From assembly GCF_004803835.1 (NCBI RefSeq), contig NZ_CP012545.1, positions 1,302,001-1,366,000 on the forward strand: a stretch of DNA of 64,000 nucleotides, read 5' to 3'. Position 1 is the first letter of the stretch. The number at the start of each line of letters is the position of its first letter. Below the pieces are notes generated by a model. It was not told the origin of the DNA, did not search any database, and saw only the letters and a program-made list of their open reading frames with translations. Position numbers and translations under genes: made by a program. Source of the DNA: Campylobacter sp. RM6914. Its GTDB lineage: Bacteria > Campylobacterota > Campylobacteria > Campylobacterales > Campylobacteraceae. Below are positions 30,866 to 39,803 of the stretch, piece by piece.

Positions 30866-31223
30866 GGTGGAAGCGAGGGGGATCGAACCCCTGTCCAAAA
30901 ACAAAACAACCGCAGCCTCTACATGTTTAGCAAAAGTGAAAGTTTCATCTAGCAAGGCTCACTTTCCAAAACCAAAAGCTAGACTAAGACAAGGTTTCGA
31001 CTCTCAGCTCGTCAAACTGCTAGCCTACACTATCTGGATTACTCGCGGACTCTTTTAGATAGTATCAAAAAGCGCAAGGCTCAACTGAACTTACGCAGCT
31101 TTAGCGTAAGCAGGAGCGAAATTAACGTTATTTGCGTTTAAATTTAATTTGAGCTTTTTACGCTTTGCTCAAAGCGACATGCCACCACGACCATCCTGCT
31201 CCTGTCGAAGCCAAGTCGCTCCC
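30865..31223 (-). ncRNA. ssrA: tmRNA (transfer-messenger RNA)
   Basis: The 359-nt gene starts GGGAGCGACTTGGC and ends CGCTTCCACCA, which pair as the tRNA-like acceptor stem. The 3' TPsiC-like arm GGTTCGAT lies next to it. The tag frame at 31135-31091 reads ANNVNFAPAYAKAA and then TAA. It rescues stalled ribosomes with SmpB. The gene is complete, with CCA encoded, so prophage insertion has preserved its function. An apparent plus-strand ORF here is an artefact. Confidence 0.95.
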
Positions 31224-31263
31224 GTAAAGAGATTAGCCCAGTATTTTACAGCTTTTTAAATTT

Positions 31264-31668
31264 TTAGTCAAGCTGCGAAGGTATATCGATTATATTTGGA
31301 TTGAGAACACTAAAATACTCAGCATCACCTTCTATATCGTTTTTGTATTTTGCAAATTGATCACTAACAAGCAAAAGCCAATCAATAAAACTATCATTTG
31401 CGGGTCCTTGCAAACTCCTAGCCTCCTCGCAGACATCTTCGGCAAGCGTGGTAAGTTTTAAAACAGGATCGATATGCATATAACCTGCGGCGGATTTGAT
31501 ATTATGAAAAATTCTAAAAAGTTCATCGATGTTGTTTTTAAATTTGTCCTCGCGTGATAAATTTACGATTAAAGGCTCCATTAGATCACACATCAACGAA
31601 TAATGCGATAAAAATTCCTCAACAATATCATAAGAAAAGTCCACTTCAAGTCTTTTTAGCATACCCAT
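31264..31668 (-). CDS. HPt (histidine phosphotransfer) domain protein
   Basis: The ATG at 31668 after AAGGATGTAAAA is preferred over an upstream TTG. The 134-residue protein is all-helical. LFRIFHNIKSAAGYM at residues 64-78 or so carries the phospho-accepting His in an HPt H-x-x-K-S-A-A-G motif. It is a stand-alone HPt without kinase domain, so it probably takes phosphate from a CheA- or hybrid-type partner elsewhere. It lies next to ssrA, divergent from panB. Confidence 0.75.
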   Translation of the reverse strand: MGMLKRLEVDFSYDIVEEFLSHYSLMCDLMEPLIVNLSREDKFKNNIDELFRIFHNIKSAAGYMHIDPVLKLTTLAEDVCEEARSLQGPANDSFIDWLLLVSDQFAKYKNDIEGDAEYFSVLNPNIIDIPSQLD

Positions 31669-31753
31669 TTTTACATCCTTAGCATAGGTTGATATGAATT
31701 GTAACAAAATTTTGATAAAATTAAATAATTTTTGTTAATATTTGGAGAATTTA

Positions 31754-32560
31754 ATGACCGCTAACACAAAAAAAATAACAGTCACCGATATACAAAAGAA
31801 AAAAAACAAAGAGCCAATAGTTGCTATAACGGCTTATGATGCACTTTTTGCAAAAATCTTTGATGAAGCGGCGGATATCATTCTTGTCGGAGATAGCTTA
31901 AATATGAGCTTTAACAACAAGCAAGACACCTTAAGTATCGGTATAAACGAGATGATATATCACACAAATGCCGTATGTGCGGGCGCAAAACAAGCACTTA
32001 TCATAACCGATATGCCATTTGGTAGCTACACAAATGAGGATATGGCATTAAAAAATGCAGTTAAAATTTTCAAAAAAACAAAAGCAGATGCAGTTAAATT
32101 AGAAGGCGGGCTAAGAGTGGCAAACACCATCAAACGCCTTTGCGATGAAGGCATAAGCGTATGCGGACATATCGGGCTAATGCCTCAATTCGTGAGATTT
32201 GAAGGTGGCTATAGCGTCAAAGGTCGCGATCCAAAAACCGCTCAAAATTTAATCAACGACGCAAGAGCGCTAGAGGCAGCCGGGGTGTTTGCCATCGTGC
32301 TTGAAGGAGTTGTTTCCGATGTTGCGCAAGCAGTTAGCAAAAGCGTAAATGTACCGATAATCGGCATAGGTTCAGGGAACCAAGTAGATGGGCAAATTTT
32401 AGTTTGGTCTGATATGCTTGGCTTTTTTGATAAATTTAAACCAAAATTTGTAAAACGCTACCTAGATGGCGCCAATTTGATCAAAAATGCCGTTCAAAAC
32501 TATGCTGATGAAGTAAAAAGCAGAGCCTTCCCAAACGAAGAATTTGAGTATAAAAACTAA
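31754..32560 (+). CDS. panB: 3-Methyl-2-oxobutanoate hydroxymethyltransferase
   Basis: A 268-residue enzyme of pantothenate synthesis. It transfers a hydroxymethyl group from methylene-THF to alpha-ketoisovalerate. Metal and substrate motifs are visible: [39 protein letters not shown] and IGIGSG. The ATG at 31754 has GGAG upstream. The length is normal. ruvB follows in the same direction 26 bp later. Confidence 0.95.
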   Translation: MTANTKKITVTDIQKKKNKEPIVAITAYDALFAKIFDEAADIILVGDSLNMSFNNKQDTLSIGINEMIYHTNAVCAGAKQALIITDMPFGSYTNEDMALKNAVKIFKKTKADAVKLEGGLRVANTIKRLCDEGISVCGHIGLMPQFVRFEGGYSVKGRDPKTAQNLINDARALEAAGVFAIVLEGVVSDVAQAVSKSVNVPIIGIGSGNQVDGQILVWSDMLGFFDKFKPKFVKRYLDGANLIKNAVQNYADEVKSRAFPNEEFEYKN

Positions 32561-32586
32561 AAATAAAATTTAAAATAGAAGATGAA

Positions 32587-33615
32587 ATGGATAGAATAGT
32601 AGAAATAGAAAAGATAAATTTCGAAAGCGAATACGAGGTTTCACTCCGTCCGTCGGTATTTGATGATTATATCGGGCAAGAAAAGATCAAGCAAAATTTA
32701 AACGTCTTCATAAAAGCTGCCAAAAAGCGTGGTGAGTGCTTAGATCATGTGCTTTTTTACGGACCTCCCGGGCTTGGAAAGACGACCTTAGCTCACATCA
32801 TCGCAAACGAAATGGGAGTAAGTATAAAAATGACCGCCGCCCCGATGATAGAAAAAAGTGGCGATCTAGCAGCGATACTTACAAACCTACAAGAGGGCGA
32901 CGTGCTTTTTATAGATGAAATTCATCGCCTAAGTCCAGCCATAGAAGAAGTGCTATATCCTGCGATGGAAGACTTTCGTCTTGACATTATCATAGGTTCG
33001 GGACCGGCTGCTCAAACGATAAAGATAGACTTACCAAAATTTACCCTCATCGGAGCTACAACGCGTGCGGGCATGATCTCCGCACCTTTGCGCGATCGCT
33101 TTGGTATGGACTTTCGTCTTCAGTTTTATACGCCGTCAGAACTATCTCGTATCGTAGAAATCGCCTCTGCAAAACTAGGCAAAGAGTGCAACATAAAGGC
33201 ATCTTTGGAAATAGCCAAGCGCTCACGCGGAACACCGCGTATCGCTTTAAGACTATTAAAACGAATTCGCGACTTTGCCGAAGTAAACGATGAAAATTTC
33301 ATCTCACATGAGCGAAGCAAAGAGGCGCTTGACGCACTTGGTGTAAACTCTCTTGGCTTTGACGAAATGGACATAAAATACCTAGAAATTTTACTAGAAG
33401 CAAAGCGCAGACCTCTAGGACTAAGTACGATAGCCGCAGCAATGAGCGAAGATGAGGGGACAGTTGAGGACGTACTTGAACCATACTTGCTAGCAAACGG
33501 ATATATCGAGCGAACTGCTCGTGGCAGGATCGCCTCAGCAAAGGCATATGATGTGTTTAAAATTTCGCCGCCAAGCGATCTAAAAGCTAGCGAGAAAACA
33601 CTATTTAATGAGTGA
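32587..33615 (+). CDS. ruvB: Holliday junction branch-migration helicase RuvB
   Basis: A 342-residue AAA+ motor. Walker A is [13 protein letters not shown], Walker B is LFIDEIHRL, and sensor and arginine-finger regions are in [18 protein letters not shown]. The winged helix follows ([28 protein letters not shown]). It moves Holliday junctions with RuvA. It follows panB. The hairpin GAGTGAG-CATTT-CTCACTC spans its stop codon but has no U-tract. Confidence 0.97.
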   Translation: MDRIVEIEKINFESEYEVSLRPSVFDDYIGQEKIKQNLNVFIKAAKKRGECLDHVLFYGPPGLGKTTLAHIIANEMGVSIKMTAAPMIEKSGDLAAILTNLQEGDVLFIDEIHRLSPAIEEVLYPAMEDFRLDIIIGSGPAAQTIKIDLPKFTLIGATTRAGMISAPLRDRFGMDFRLQFYTPSELSRIVEIASAKLGKECNIKASLEIAKRSRGTPRIALRLLKRIRDFAEVNDENFISHERSKEALDALGVNSLGFDEMDIKYLEILLEAKRRPLGLSTIAAAMSEDEGTVEDVLEPYLLANGYIERTARGRIASAKAYDVFKISPPSDLKASEKTLFNE

Positions 33616-33771
33616 GCATTTCTCACTCAAAAGTTAGATAAAATTAATCCCAACTATTAACCCAAAGCTTCATGTTTTTGTATAAACTACTACTTTAATA
33701 TGTCCACCTGACATCAAATAAACCATTCTCACTCACTCAGCTTGGCATGGTATTGTTTTTTATTTTATTTA

Positions 33772-33919
33772 TCATTTTGAGGTTAATTTATTTAAAGCTT
33801 CTGTAATATTTTCATTATTTGCGCCGGTTTTACCTAGCAAATTTACCAAAAACCACCATAGAACTCCTACTTTCATAAAGCAATTTCGCATCGTCCGTAA
33901 ACGGATAAAACTCGCTCAT
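33772..33919 (-). pseudogene. Possible frameshifted small gene in ruvB/AI-2E gap
   Basis: In the 508-bp gap between ruvB and the next gene, a minus-strand ATG at 33919 after AAAGGAG encodes MSEFYPFTDDAKLLYESRSS and stops at 33830. In the +1 frame, 33876-33772 encodes MKVGVLWWFLVNLLGKTGAN and a helical end. Joined by one shift they give a roughly 49-residue membrane peptide. It may be a decayed gene or two tiny overlapping ones. The rest of the gap shows nothing coding. Confidence 0.35.
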
Positions 33920-34123
33920 TTCTTCTCCTTTGTAAATTTAACTTATTTTACTCCTCATCACTTAATCACCCATAAAAAGAAGACATGCAAACAAACTGTT
34001 ACACTAAACGTATAATACACAGCAAGATAGCAAACGCGAAATGTTATGAAATATTTAATACAAAATTGACCGTGGATTATTTGATATTATTTGCTATAAT
34101 ATTGTCTTTTAGCAAGGAAAGCA

Positions 34124-35164
34124 ATGAATAGTCGCATATTTTTTGGATTTTTAGTATTTTTTGCACTCTCTTTAGTGCTTTATCTATTTAAACCATTTTT
34201 GTTAAATATCTTTATCGCCATGCTTTTGGCGGTCGCAACATCAAACATAAACGTCAAATTTCTAACCATTACAAAAAACAAAAGAACTCTATCGGCTTCG
34301 CTTACGACGATAGTTTTGTTCTTGTTGTTCATAGCGCCTTTGCTTTATGCAGTTATAAAAATAACCAAGCATGCAGCAGGCTTTGACATAGATAATATCA
34401 CGACGACTATCGACTACATAAAAAATTACGACTTCAAGCTCCCTGGCGCACTTTCGTTTTTAGAGCCAAATTTCAAGGAATTTATAAACGAATTTGACAT
34501 CAAAACACTCTTTACTCAACTCATATCAAACCTTACAAATTTAGGTAAAACCAGCATTAAATTTATAGCCGATATAATTGTTATACTTGTGTTTTTCTTT
34601 TTTTGCAACCTTTATGGAAGCGAGCTTGTTGCGTATTTAAAAAATGCTCTTCCGTTAGAAAAATACGACACACAGTATGTCTTAAGCGAGGTAGCAAACG
34701 TAATGAGCGTCGTATCATACTCAACCATAGCAAATATGATAATACAAGGTTTTTTGTTTGCTATTATCACTATGATATACGGATATGATGGCTTTTTGAC
34801 GGGAATTTTATTTGCTTTTGCGTCACTTGTGCCAGTCATCGGCGGTCTTTTAGCATGGGGTCCGCTAAGCCTTTACGAGTTTGCAAACGGTAATGTTTCT
34901 GCAGCGATCGTGATCGCCATTTATACGATCGTAGTTATATCAATCATCGCAGATACCTTCTTAAAGCCTCTCGTGATAAAATTTATTAACTCTCGTTTGG
35001 TTAAAATTCCAACTCAAATAAACGAACTTTTGATATTTTTTGCAATGATCGCGGGACTTACTACATTTGGCTTTTGGGGCGTGATACTTGGTCCTGCTAT
35101 CGTTACGTTTTTTATGTCCGTTATAAAACTTTACACTCTACTTAGAGAGAGATCATTTGTATAA
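34124..35164 (+). CDS. AI-2E family (PerM-like) membrane transporter
   Basis: A 346-residue protein with seven to eight hydrophobic segments in the AI-2E/PerM pattern. The C-terminal block has GFLTGILFAFASLVPVIGGLLAWGP and FWGVILGPAIVTFFMSVIKL. Family members export autoinducer-2 or sugars, or act in Na+/H+ antiport; the substrate is not evident here. It is followed by the HIT gene after 13 bp. The family is clear, the function open. Confidence 0.8.
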   Translation: MNSRIFFGFLVFFALSLVLYLFKPFLLNIFIAMLLAVATSNINVKFLTITKNKRTLSASLTTIVLFLLFIAPLLYAVIKITKHAAGFDIDNITTTIDYIKNYDFKLPGALSFLEPNFKEFINEFDIKTLFTQLISNLTNLGKTSIKFIADIIVILVFFFFCNLYGSELVAYLKNALPLEKYDTQYVLSEVANVMSVVSYSTIANMIIQGFLFAIITMIYGYDGFLTGILFAFASLVPVIGGLLAWGPLSLYEFANGNVSAAIVIAIYTIVVISIIADTFLKPLVIKFINSRLVKIPTQINELLIFFAMIAGLTTFGFWGVILGPAIVTFFMSVIKLYTLLRERSFV

Positions 35165-35177
35165 TTGAGGAGAAGAC

Positions 35178-35540
35178 ATGGTATTTGAAGATGAATTTAT
35201 AAAAGTAGAACGCGAAGAAAACGAGCTTCCTTGGGTTAAAATTTTTACCAAATTCCCATACCGAGAGCTTAGTGAATGCGACAAAAAAACTCGTGCAAGA
35301 CTTTTTGAAGCGATGTTAATAACCGAAAAAACTATGCTTGAGTTTTATAATCCAACAAAAATAAACATCGCAAGCTTTGGCAACTATGTCCCTCACGTGC
35401 ACATACACGTCATAGCACGTTTTGAAGACGACGTATTTTTCCCAGAAAGCGTTTGGGGCAAGAAACAACGCGAAAGCAAGTTAAATTTAGCCAAATTTGA
35501 TGACTTTGCAAAAATTTTAAGCGATAGCTTAAAAGGATGA
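35178..35540 (+). CDS. HIT-family nucleotide hydrolase/transferase
   Basis: A 120-residue single-domain protein with the histidine triad in YVPHVHIHVIAR (HxHxH). AGGAG precedes the ATG. HIT proteins cleave nucleotide-phosphoramidates or dinucleotides. The length is short, near the minimum of the family. It is coupled with the transporter upstream and the Cache-domain gene downstream. Confidence 0.85.
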   Translation: MVFEDEFIKVEREENELPWVKIFTKFPYRELSECDKKTRARLFEAMLITEKTMLEFYNPTKINIASFGNYVPHVHIHVIARFEDDVFFPESVWGKKQRESKLNLAKFDDFAKILSDSLKG

Positions 35541-36431
35541 TTGTTGCAAGATAAAAAAAATGCCATAATCTCCGTCACGCTTATCGTAAGCCTAGTAGTT
35601 TGCACCATACTTTACAATCTATACTCACAGTATCTAAAAGAGCGTAAAGAAGAGAGTATAAAGGTTTATTTCGACTATCAGATCAAACAACTTAACAAAA
35701 ACATAGAAGACGCAAAACTATCATCGCTGGCACTTGCTATCATCTTAAGCAAAAACGACGCGATACAAGAGTGTTTTACGAGCAACGACAGAACAAAGTG
35801 CTTGCAAGATGTTGAGGAGATAATAAACACCTTCGGCACGGTTTCCGTATATAAAAATTTACGTCTTCATCTGCATACAAAAGACTTAAGAAGCTATGTT
35901 AGAAGCTGGGATACAAAGCTTTATGGAGATAAACTTACTCACTTTAGACACCTCATCAGCGAGTCAGCAAAGCAAAAACGACCAATGACAGGGATAGAAG
36001 TCGGCATGGCTGGAGTTAAGATCCGCTCCATATCAGGAGTAATGGTAGGCGAGCAAAATGTTGGCACGATAGAGGTTATGCTTGATTTTGAGTACATGGG
36101 AGAGTTTTTTAAAGAACAAGGTATCGATCTTTTTGTGCTTTTAGATAAGGACCAAGCCATAAGCAAACAAGGCATAAGAAACGCAAATTTACTTAGCAAA
36201 TACTATATCGAAAATTTAAATACCGCAAATTTAAATATACTTGAAATTTTACGCGATATAGACTTTGATCAAAATGACTTCATAAGATATAAGAAGCATT
36301 ATTTTAGTGTCGTGCCACTTATGGATGCTAGCTCAAAGCGTATAGGATATTACGTGCTTCATATCAACAAAGATGAAAAAGAGCGCAACCTATCACAAAA
36401 CTACATCCCAGACAACGAGTTCTTGTTTTAA
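35541..36431 (+). CDS. Cache-type sensory membrane protein without output domain
   Basis: It probably starts at TTG (35541 or 35544) after AAAAGGATGA. One N-terminal membrane helix (IISVTLIVSLVVCTILYNLY) is followed by a long periplasmic-type sensor domain with VYKNLRLHLHTKDLRSYVRSWDT and SGVMVGEQNVGTIEVMLDFEYMG, as in the dCache domains of Campylobacter chemoreceptors. The protein ends after the sensor domain; no MCP, kinase or GGDEF domain follows. It may be a ligand-sensing accessory of another receptor, or a truncated receptor. Confidence 0.65.
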   Translation: MLQDKKNAIISVTLIVSLVVCTILYNLYSQYLKERKEESIKVYFDYQIKQLNKNIEDAKLSSLALAIILSKNDAIQECFTSNDRTKCLQDVEEIINTFGTVSVYKNLRLHLHTKDLRSYVRSWDTKLYGDKLTHFRHLISESAKQKRPMTGIEVGMAGVKIRSISGVMVGEQNVGTIEVMLDFEYMGEFFKEQGIDLFVLLDKDQAISKQGIRNANLLSKYYIENLNTANLNILEILRDIDFDQNDFIRYKKHYFSVVPLMDASSKRIGYYVLHINKDEKERNLSQNYIPDNEFLF

Positions 36432-36437
36432 ATGTTA

Positions 36438-37547
36438 TCAATCTGAAATTTGAAAATAATAATAAAAAGTGCTTCCCTCTTTAGGGACGCTTTTTACTTC
36501 GTATTTTATATCTTCCTTGTTACAAATTTCACTCACGATATTTAGCCCCAGACCAAAACCGCCTCGCACCTCGTCTTCTCTTACATAACGCTTCCAGATA
36601 CGCTTTGTATCTTTAATACCATCACCAAAATCCTGAACACTAAGCACGGCCTCTTCGCCGTTTGATCTTAAATTTATTATCACCCTGCTATCTTGAGGAC
36701 TGTATTTTATAGCATTTGTAATGGTGTTGTCGATTATCCTTTGAGCTGCAAGTTTGCTGATATTGACAAAAATTTTTTCTTCTAAATTTGGAACAAGCAT
36801 GATATGTTTTGACTGGGCAACGCTATTTAAAAACAAAATTCTTTCATGTATATATAAGCCAAGGTCAATCCGCTCTTTTGGAAATTTTATATATCCGCGT
36901 TTGATGTAAAACTCGACATCTTCGTATGTTATTTGCATTTGTTTTAGGGCATTTTTGATACGATTTGTGTATTTGTTATCCATGCCAAGCATTTCAAGGT
37001 TCATACCTGCTACGCCAAGAGGTGTTTTTAGCTCATGCATGGCATCGTTAAAGAAGTTACTCATGTATCTTTGAACATCTTTGTATGGCTTTACACTACC
37101 AAGATAGCTCATATAAAGTATAAAAAATACCATAACCAAGGCAACAGTAAGCATAAGAGCGGTTAAGAAAACCATACGTTTGTTGCTTTGCTCTTGGGTT
37201 ACTATGATATAGTAAAGCTTTTTATCCTTAAAGAAAAAACTCTTATAAAATAAAAATTTACCTTGCTCAAGCACAACAAATTTAAAATTTTCAGGTCTTA
37301 CACTAAGGGTAGAAACGATCGGGTTAAAATCAGCATCATAAATAGCGTATTTAAATATAAGAGAAGTTGGCATCTCTTTGTTGTTTAAAAACAGTGTTCG
37401 TATTTGTTTTTCGTATTTAAGTAAGCTAAAAAGATTTTTTGAAGTCTCATCTTTTTGGCTTAATCCCAAAATAACCAAACTTTGAAATACAAATAACGCC
37501 ATAATGACGATAGTGGCTAAAATGGGAATTTTAAAGCTTTTATCCAT
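36438..37547 (-). CDS. Sensor histidine kinase
   Basis: A 369-residue kinase. Two membrane helices (residues 8-28 and about 130-150) flank a periplasmic sensor of about 95 residues. The H-box is FNDAMHELKTPLGVAG, the N-box IIDNTITNAIKYSPQ and the G-boxes VQDFGDGI and GGFGLGLNIV. It is translated 8 bp overlapping with the response regulator upstream. The pair lies after psrABC and may control it or the neighbours. The ligand is unknown. Confidence 0.9.
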   Translation of the reverse strand: MDKSFKIPILATIVIMALFVFQSLVILGLSQKDETSKNLFSLLKYEKQIRTLFLNNKEMPTSLIFKYAIYDADFNPIVSTLSVRPENFKFVVLEQGKFLFYKSFFFKDKKLYYIIVTQEQSNKRMVFLTALMLTVALVMVFFILYMSYLGSVKPYKDVQRYMSNFFNDAMHELKTPLGVAGMNLEMLGMDNKYTNRIKNALKQMQITYEDVEFYIKRGYIKFPKERIDLGLYIHERILFLNSVAQSKHIMLVPNLEEKIFVNISKLAAQRIIDNTITNAIKYSPQDSRVIINLRSNGEEAVLSVQDFGDGIKDTKRIWKRYVREDEVRGGFGLGLNIVSEICNKEDIKYEVKSVPKEGSTFYYYFQISD

Positions 37548-38202
37548 TTATTTTATAGCCGACTCGTCTTTTTGATGTTATAAATTCATTTGATGTTTTT
37601 TGACGAATTTTAAGAACATGCATCCTTATATCAGCGCCGTCTATCTCTTTGTCGCCCCAGACAAACTCACGCAACTCATCCATGCTTACATACATGTTTA
37701 GATGAGATACTAAGCACTCAACAAGGTCAGTCTCTTTAGCACTTAAGTCTATTAAAGCCCCATCTTTTTGCAAAACTCTTTTGCTTGTATTAAACTCAAA
37801 TCCCCCATTTAGCTTAATTACATTTTTATCATCGACACTATAATACTTCCTCATAAGCTCGGCAACTCTAAATTTAAGCTCAGCTAGCTCAAACGGCTTT
37901 TTTAAATACTCATTACAGCCAAGCTCGTAGCCTATCGCCATATCATCGATATCAACAAGCGATGTTGTGATCATTATAGGCGTGTTTAAATTTAAATTTT
38001 TTATGTATTTTATAACCTCATGTCCGCTTATCTTTGGAACTTTTATATCAAGGATAAAAAGATGATAAAAGTTGCTAGCTATCAGATCACAAGCTTTTTG
38101 ACCGTCACTAGCGCAATCAACATCATATCCAAGCATTTGCAAATACTCACAAACACTCTCTTGAAACTGTATGTCATCTTCTAAAAGTAAAATCTTCAAC
38201 AC
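37540..38202 (-). CDS. OmpR-family response regulator
   Basis: A 220-residue regulator: receiver domain with acidic pocket LLEDD, phospho-Asp in FILDIKVP and Lys in YLKKPF. The C-terminal winged helix ends with MHVLKIRQKTSNEFITSKRRVGYKI. The cognate kinase follows. A strong terminator hairpin separates it from psrC, so its own promoter or leaky readthrough must express it. Confidence 0.9.
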   Translation of the reverse strand: MLKILLLEDDIQFQESVCEYLQMLGYDVDCASDGQKACDLIASNFYHLFILDIKVPKISGHEVIKYIKNLNLNTPIMITTSLVDIDDMAIGYELGCNEYLKKPFELAELKFRVAELMRKYYSVDDKNVIKLNGGFEFNTSKRVLQKDGALIDLSAKETDLVECLVSHLNMYVSMDELREFVWGDKEIDGADIRMHVLKIRQKTSNEFITSKRRVGYKING

Positions 38203-38227
38203 AAACCTTTGCTCTTTAAATTTAAAG

Positions 38228-38252
38228 GAGCGTTTGTATAAAACAAACGCTC
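38228..38252 (-). terminator. Terminator after psrC
   Basis: GAGCGTTTGT and ACAAACGCTC form a perfect 10-bp stem around a 5-base loop, followed on the minus strand by CTTTAAATTT. It divides the psr operon from the two-component genes. Confidence 0.75.
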
Positions 38253-38259
38253 ATGTTGC

Positions 38260-39234
38260 TCATGCACCGGTAAAAATTTGACCTGCATAAACAATGTAAT
38301 ATCTTAGCAAAATTACGCCACATATTACAAGTAAAGTATTTAAAAGTATTGCAGTTGGTTTATATGCATGACCTTTTAATACGGTAAGATCTATCACGAT
38401 AGGCAAAACAAGCCCCATACCTACAACACCAAACCAGAAAATCCCTGCTAAAGCGCCGCTTCCTAAAGCTTGAACAGCAACAACCTCACTGCTACCGCCC
38501 TTTGAAAACATAAGAGCAAATAAAGCACCAAGCAAGGCTATCTCACAAACTATCGCAAAAAGGTCAAATTTTAATAAGCCTGCCACAACATGTTGGTCGA
38601 TATTATCTTTAAAAAAGACCATACCACAAATAACGCTTGCAGCTATACCAGAGCTAAATCCTGAAACTAAAAATAGTATAGGAAGCACAGGGGTGTCCCA
38701 TAGTGGAAGTTTGCTTATCGCACTTAGCAAAAAGCCCGTATATACGCCAACTCCTATAGCTAGGACGAAAAGTAAAATTTCCATTAATTTTACAAGACCT
38801 GACTTTAAAACTAAATTTGAAAGACTCTCTAAGATAGATATATTGCTTGCTTTTATTTGCGGTGCAAATGCAACTAACAAATAAATAAACGCAAGAGGCG
38901 TATAAAGCAAAAGCAAAGCAACACCTATAGACATAACTGAAGCAAAGTTATATTTTATAAGTATCCAGTAAAAACTAAGAGGCTTACCAAGGTCAAGCAC
39001 CAAAAGTGCAAGTCCCACACAAATAGTTATAGGTGCTATTATCGCAGCTGCCTTAAAACAACCGTCAAATTTAGAAGATGATGAAATTTTATCAAGCTCT
39101 ATACCCTTCCATCTAAGAAATAACGCAACTATCATCGCACCTGCACTAAGACCCGCCAAAAATAAATACACCGCGATCGGCCAAGGCCAATAAATTTCAT
39201 TATATTGAGCCATACTTCCCCACATATTATTCAT
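38260..39234 (-). CDS. psrC: Polysulfide/thiosulfate reductase membrane anchor (NrfD/PsrC type)
   Basis: A 324-residue protein with eight or more membrane helices and the NrfD pattern (YLFLAGLSAGAMIVALFL near the N-terminus, FLVSGFSSGIAASVI in the middle). It would oxidise menaquinol and pass electrons to the Fe-S subunit encoded just upstream (8-bp overlap). It is the last gene of the psr operon. The true substrate of the complex, polysulfide, thiosulfate or other, is not set by sequence. Confidence 0.85.
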   Translation of the reverse strand: MNNMWGSMAQYNEIYWPWPIAVYLFLAGLSAGAMIVALFLRWKGIELDKISSSSKFDGCFKAAAIIAPITICVGLALLVLDLGKPLSFYWILIKYNFASVMSIGVALLLLYTPLAFIYLLVAFAPQIKASNISILESLSNLVLKSGLVKLMEILLFVLAIGVGVYTGFLLSAISKLPLWDTPVLPILFLVSGFSSGIAASVICGMVFFKDNIDQHVVAGLLKFDLFAIVCEIALLGALFALMFSKGGSSEVVAVQALGSGALAGIFWFGVVGMGLVLPIVIDLTVLKGHAYKPTAILLNTLLVICGVILLRYYIVYAGQIFTGA

Positions 39235-39796
39235 TGTTTCCTCCTTTGCGGTTAGCTATCATTCCAAGCTGTGGTCTTGTTTTAAATTCCTCTTTAGGAA
39301 GATAGACTTTTTTCTCTTTCATGATTTTTGAAACTTCAGAATTTTCATCGTTTAGATCGCCAAATGTAAGAGCATCTGTCGGACAAACTGTAACGCAAGC
39401 CGGCTGCTCGCCTTTTGAAAGGCGTGTTTCATAGCAAAATGTACACTTACCTATCTCACCTGTTTGCGGCTCAACAAAACGAGCATCATAAGGACAGGCC
39501 AGGATGCAGTATTTACAGCTAACACATGTGCGATGATCAAGCAGTGTAATGCCTTCTGCCGTTTTAAAACTAGCTCCCGTAGGACATACCGTAACGCAAG
39601 GACTATCTTCACACATAACGCAGCTGTGGCGTAAAAAATCCATCTTTAAATTTGGAAACGTTCCTGTCATTTTTGCATGCACTTGCAAGCGATAAACTCC
39701 GCTTGGAACGTTGTTTTCGCTTCTGCATGCAACCGAACAGCCTTGACAGCCGATGCATAAATTTTCATCATGTATCATAAAGTATTTTTTCATCAT
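39227..39796 (-). CDS. psrB: Polysulfide/thiosulfate reductase iron-sulfur subunit
   Basis: A protein of about 189 residues carrying four [4Fe-4S] clusters. Cys motifs are CIGCQGCSVACRSEN, CVMCEDSPCVTVCPTGA, CVSCKYCILACPYDARF and CTFCYETRLSKGEQPACVTVCPTDAL. The start is ATG at 39796 or 39793 within GGGGGAGATGATG. A longer frame upstream overlaps psrA and is unlikely. It shuttles electrons between the membrane subunit and the molybdenum subunit. Confidence 0.9.
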   Translation of the reverse strand: MMKKYFMIHDENLCIGCQGCSVACRSENNVPSGVYRLQVHAKMTGTFPNLKMDFLRHSCVMCEDSPCVTVCPTGASFKTAEGITLLDHRTCVSCKYCILACPYDARFVEPQTGEIGKCTFCYETRLSKGEQPACVTVCPTDALTFGDLNDENSEVSKIMKEKKVYLPKEEFKTRPQLGMIANRKGGNNE

Positions 39797-39803
39797 CTCC
39801 CCC

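Noticed and set aside
30864-31058. Plus-strand 64-aa ORF
   Set aside because: It lies wholly within the complement of tmRNA and is not a gene.
33609-33630. ruvB Rho-independent terminator
   Set aside because: GAGTGAG/CTCACTC stem is perfect but overlaps the stop codon and has no U-tract after it.
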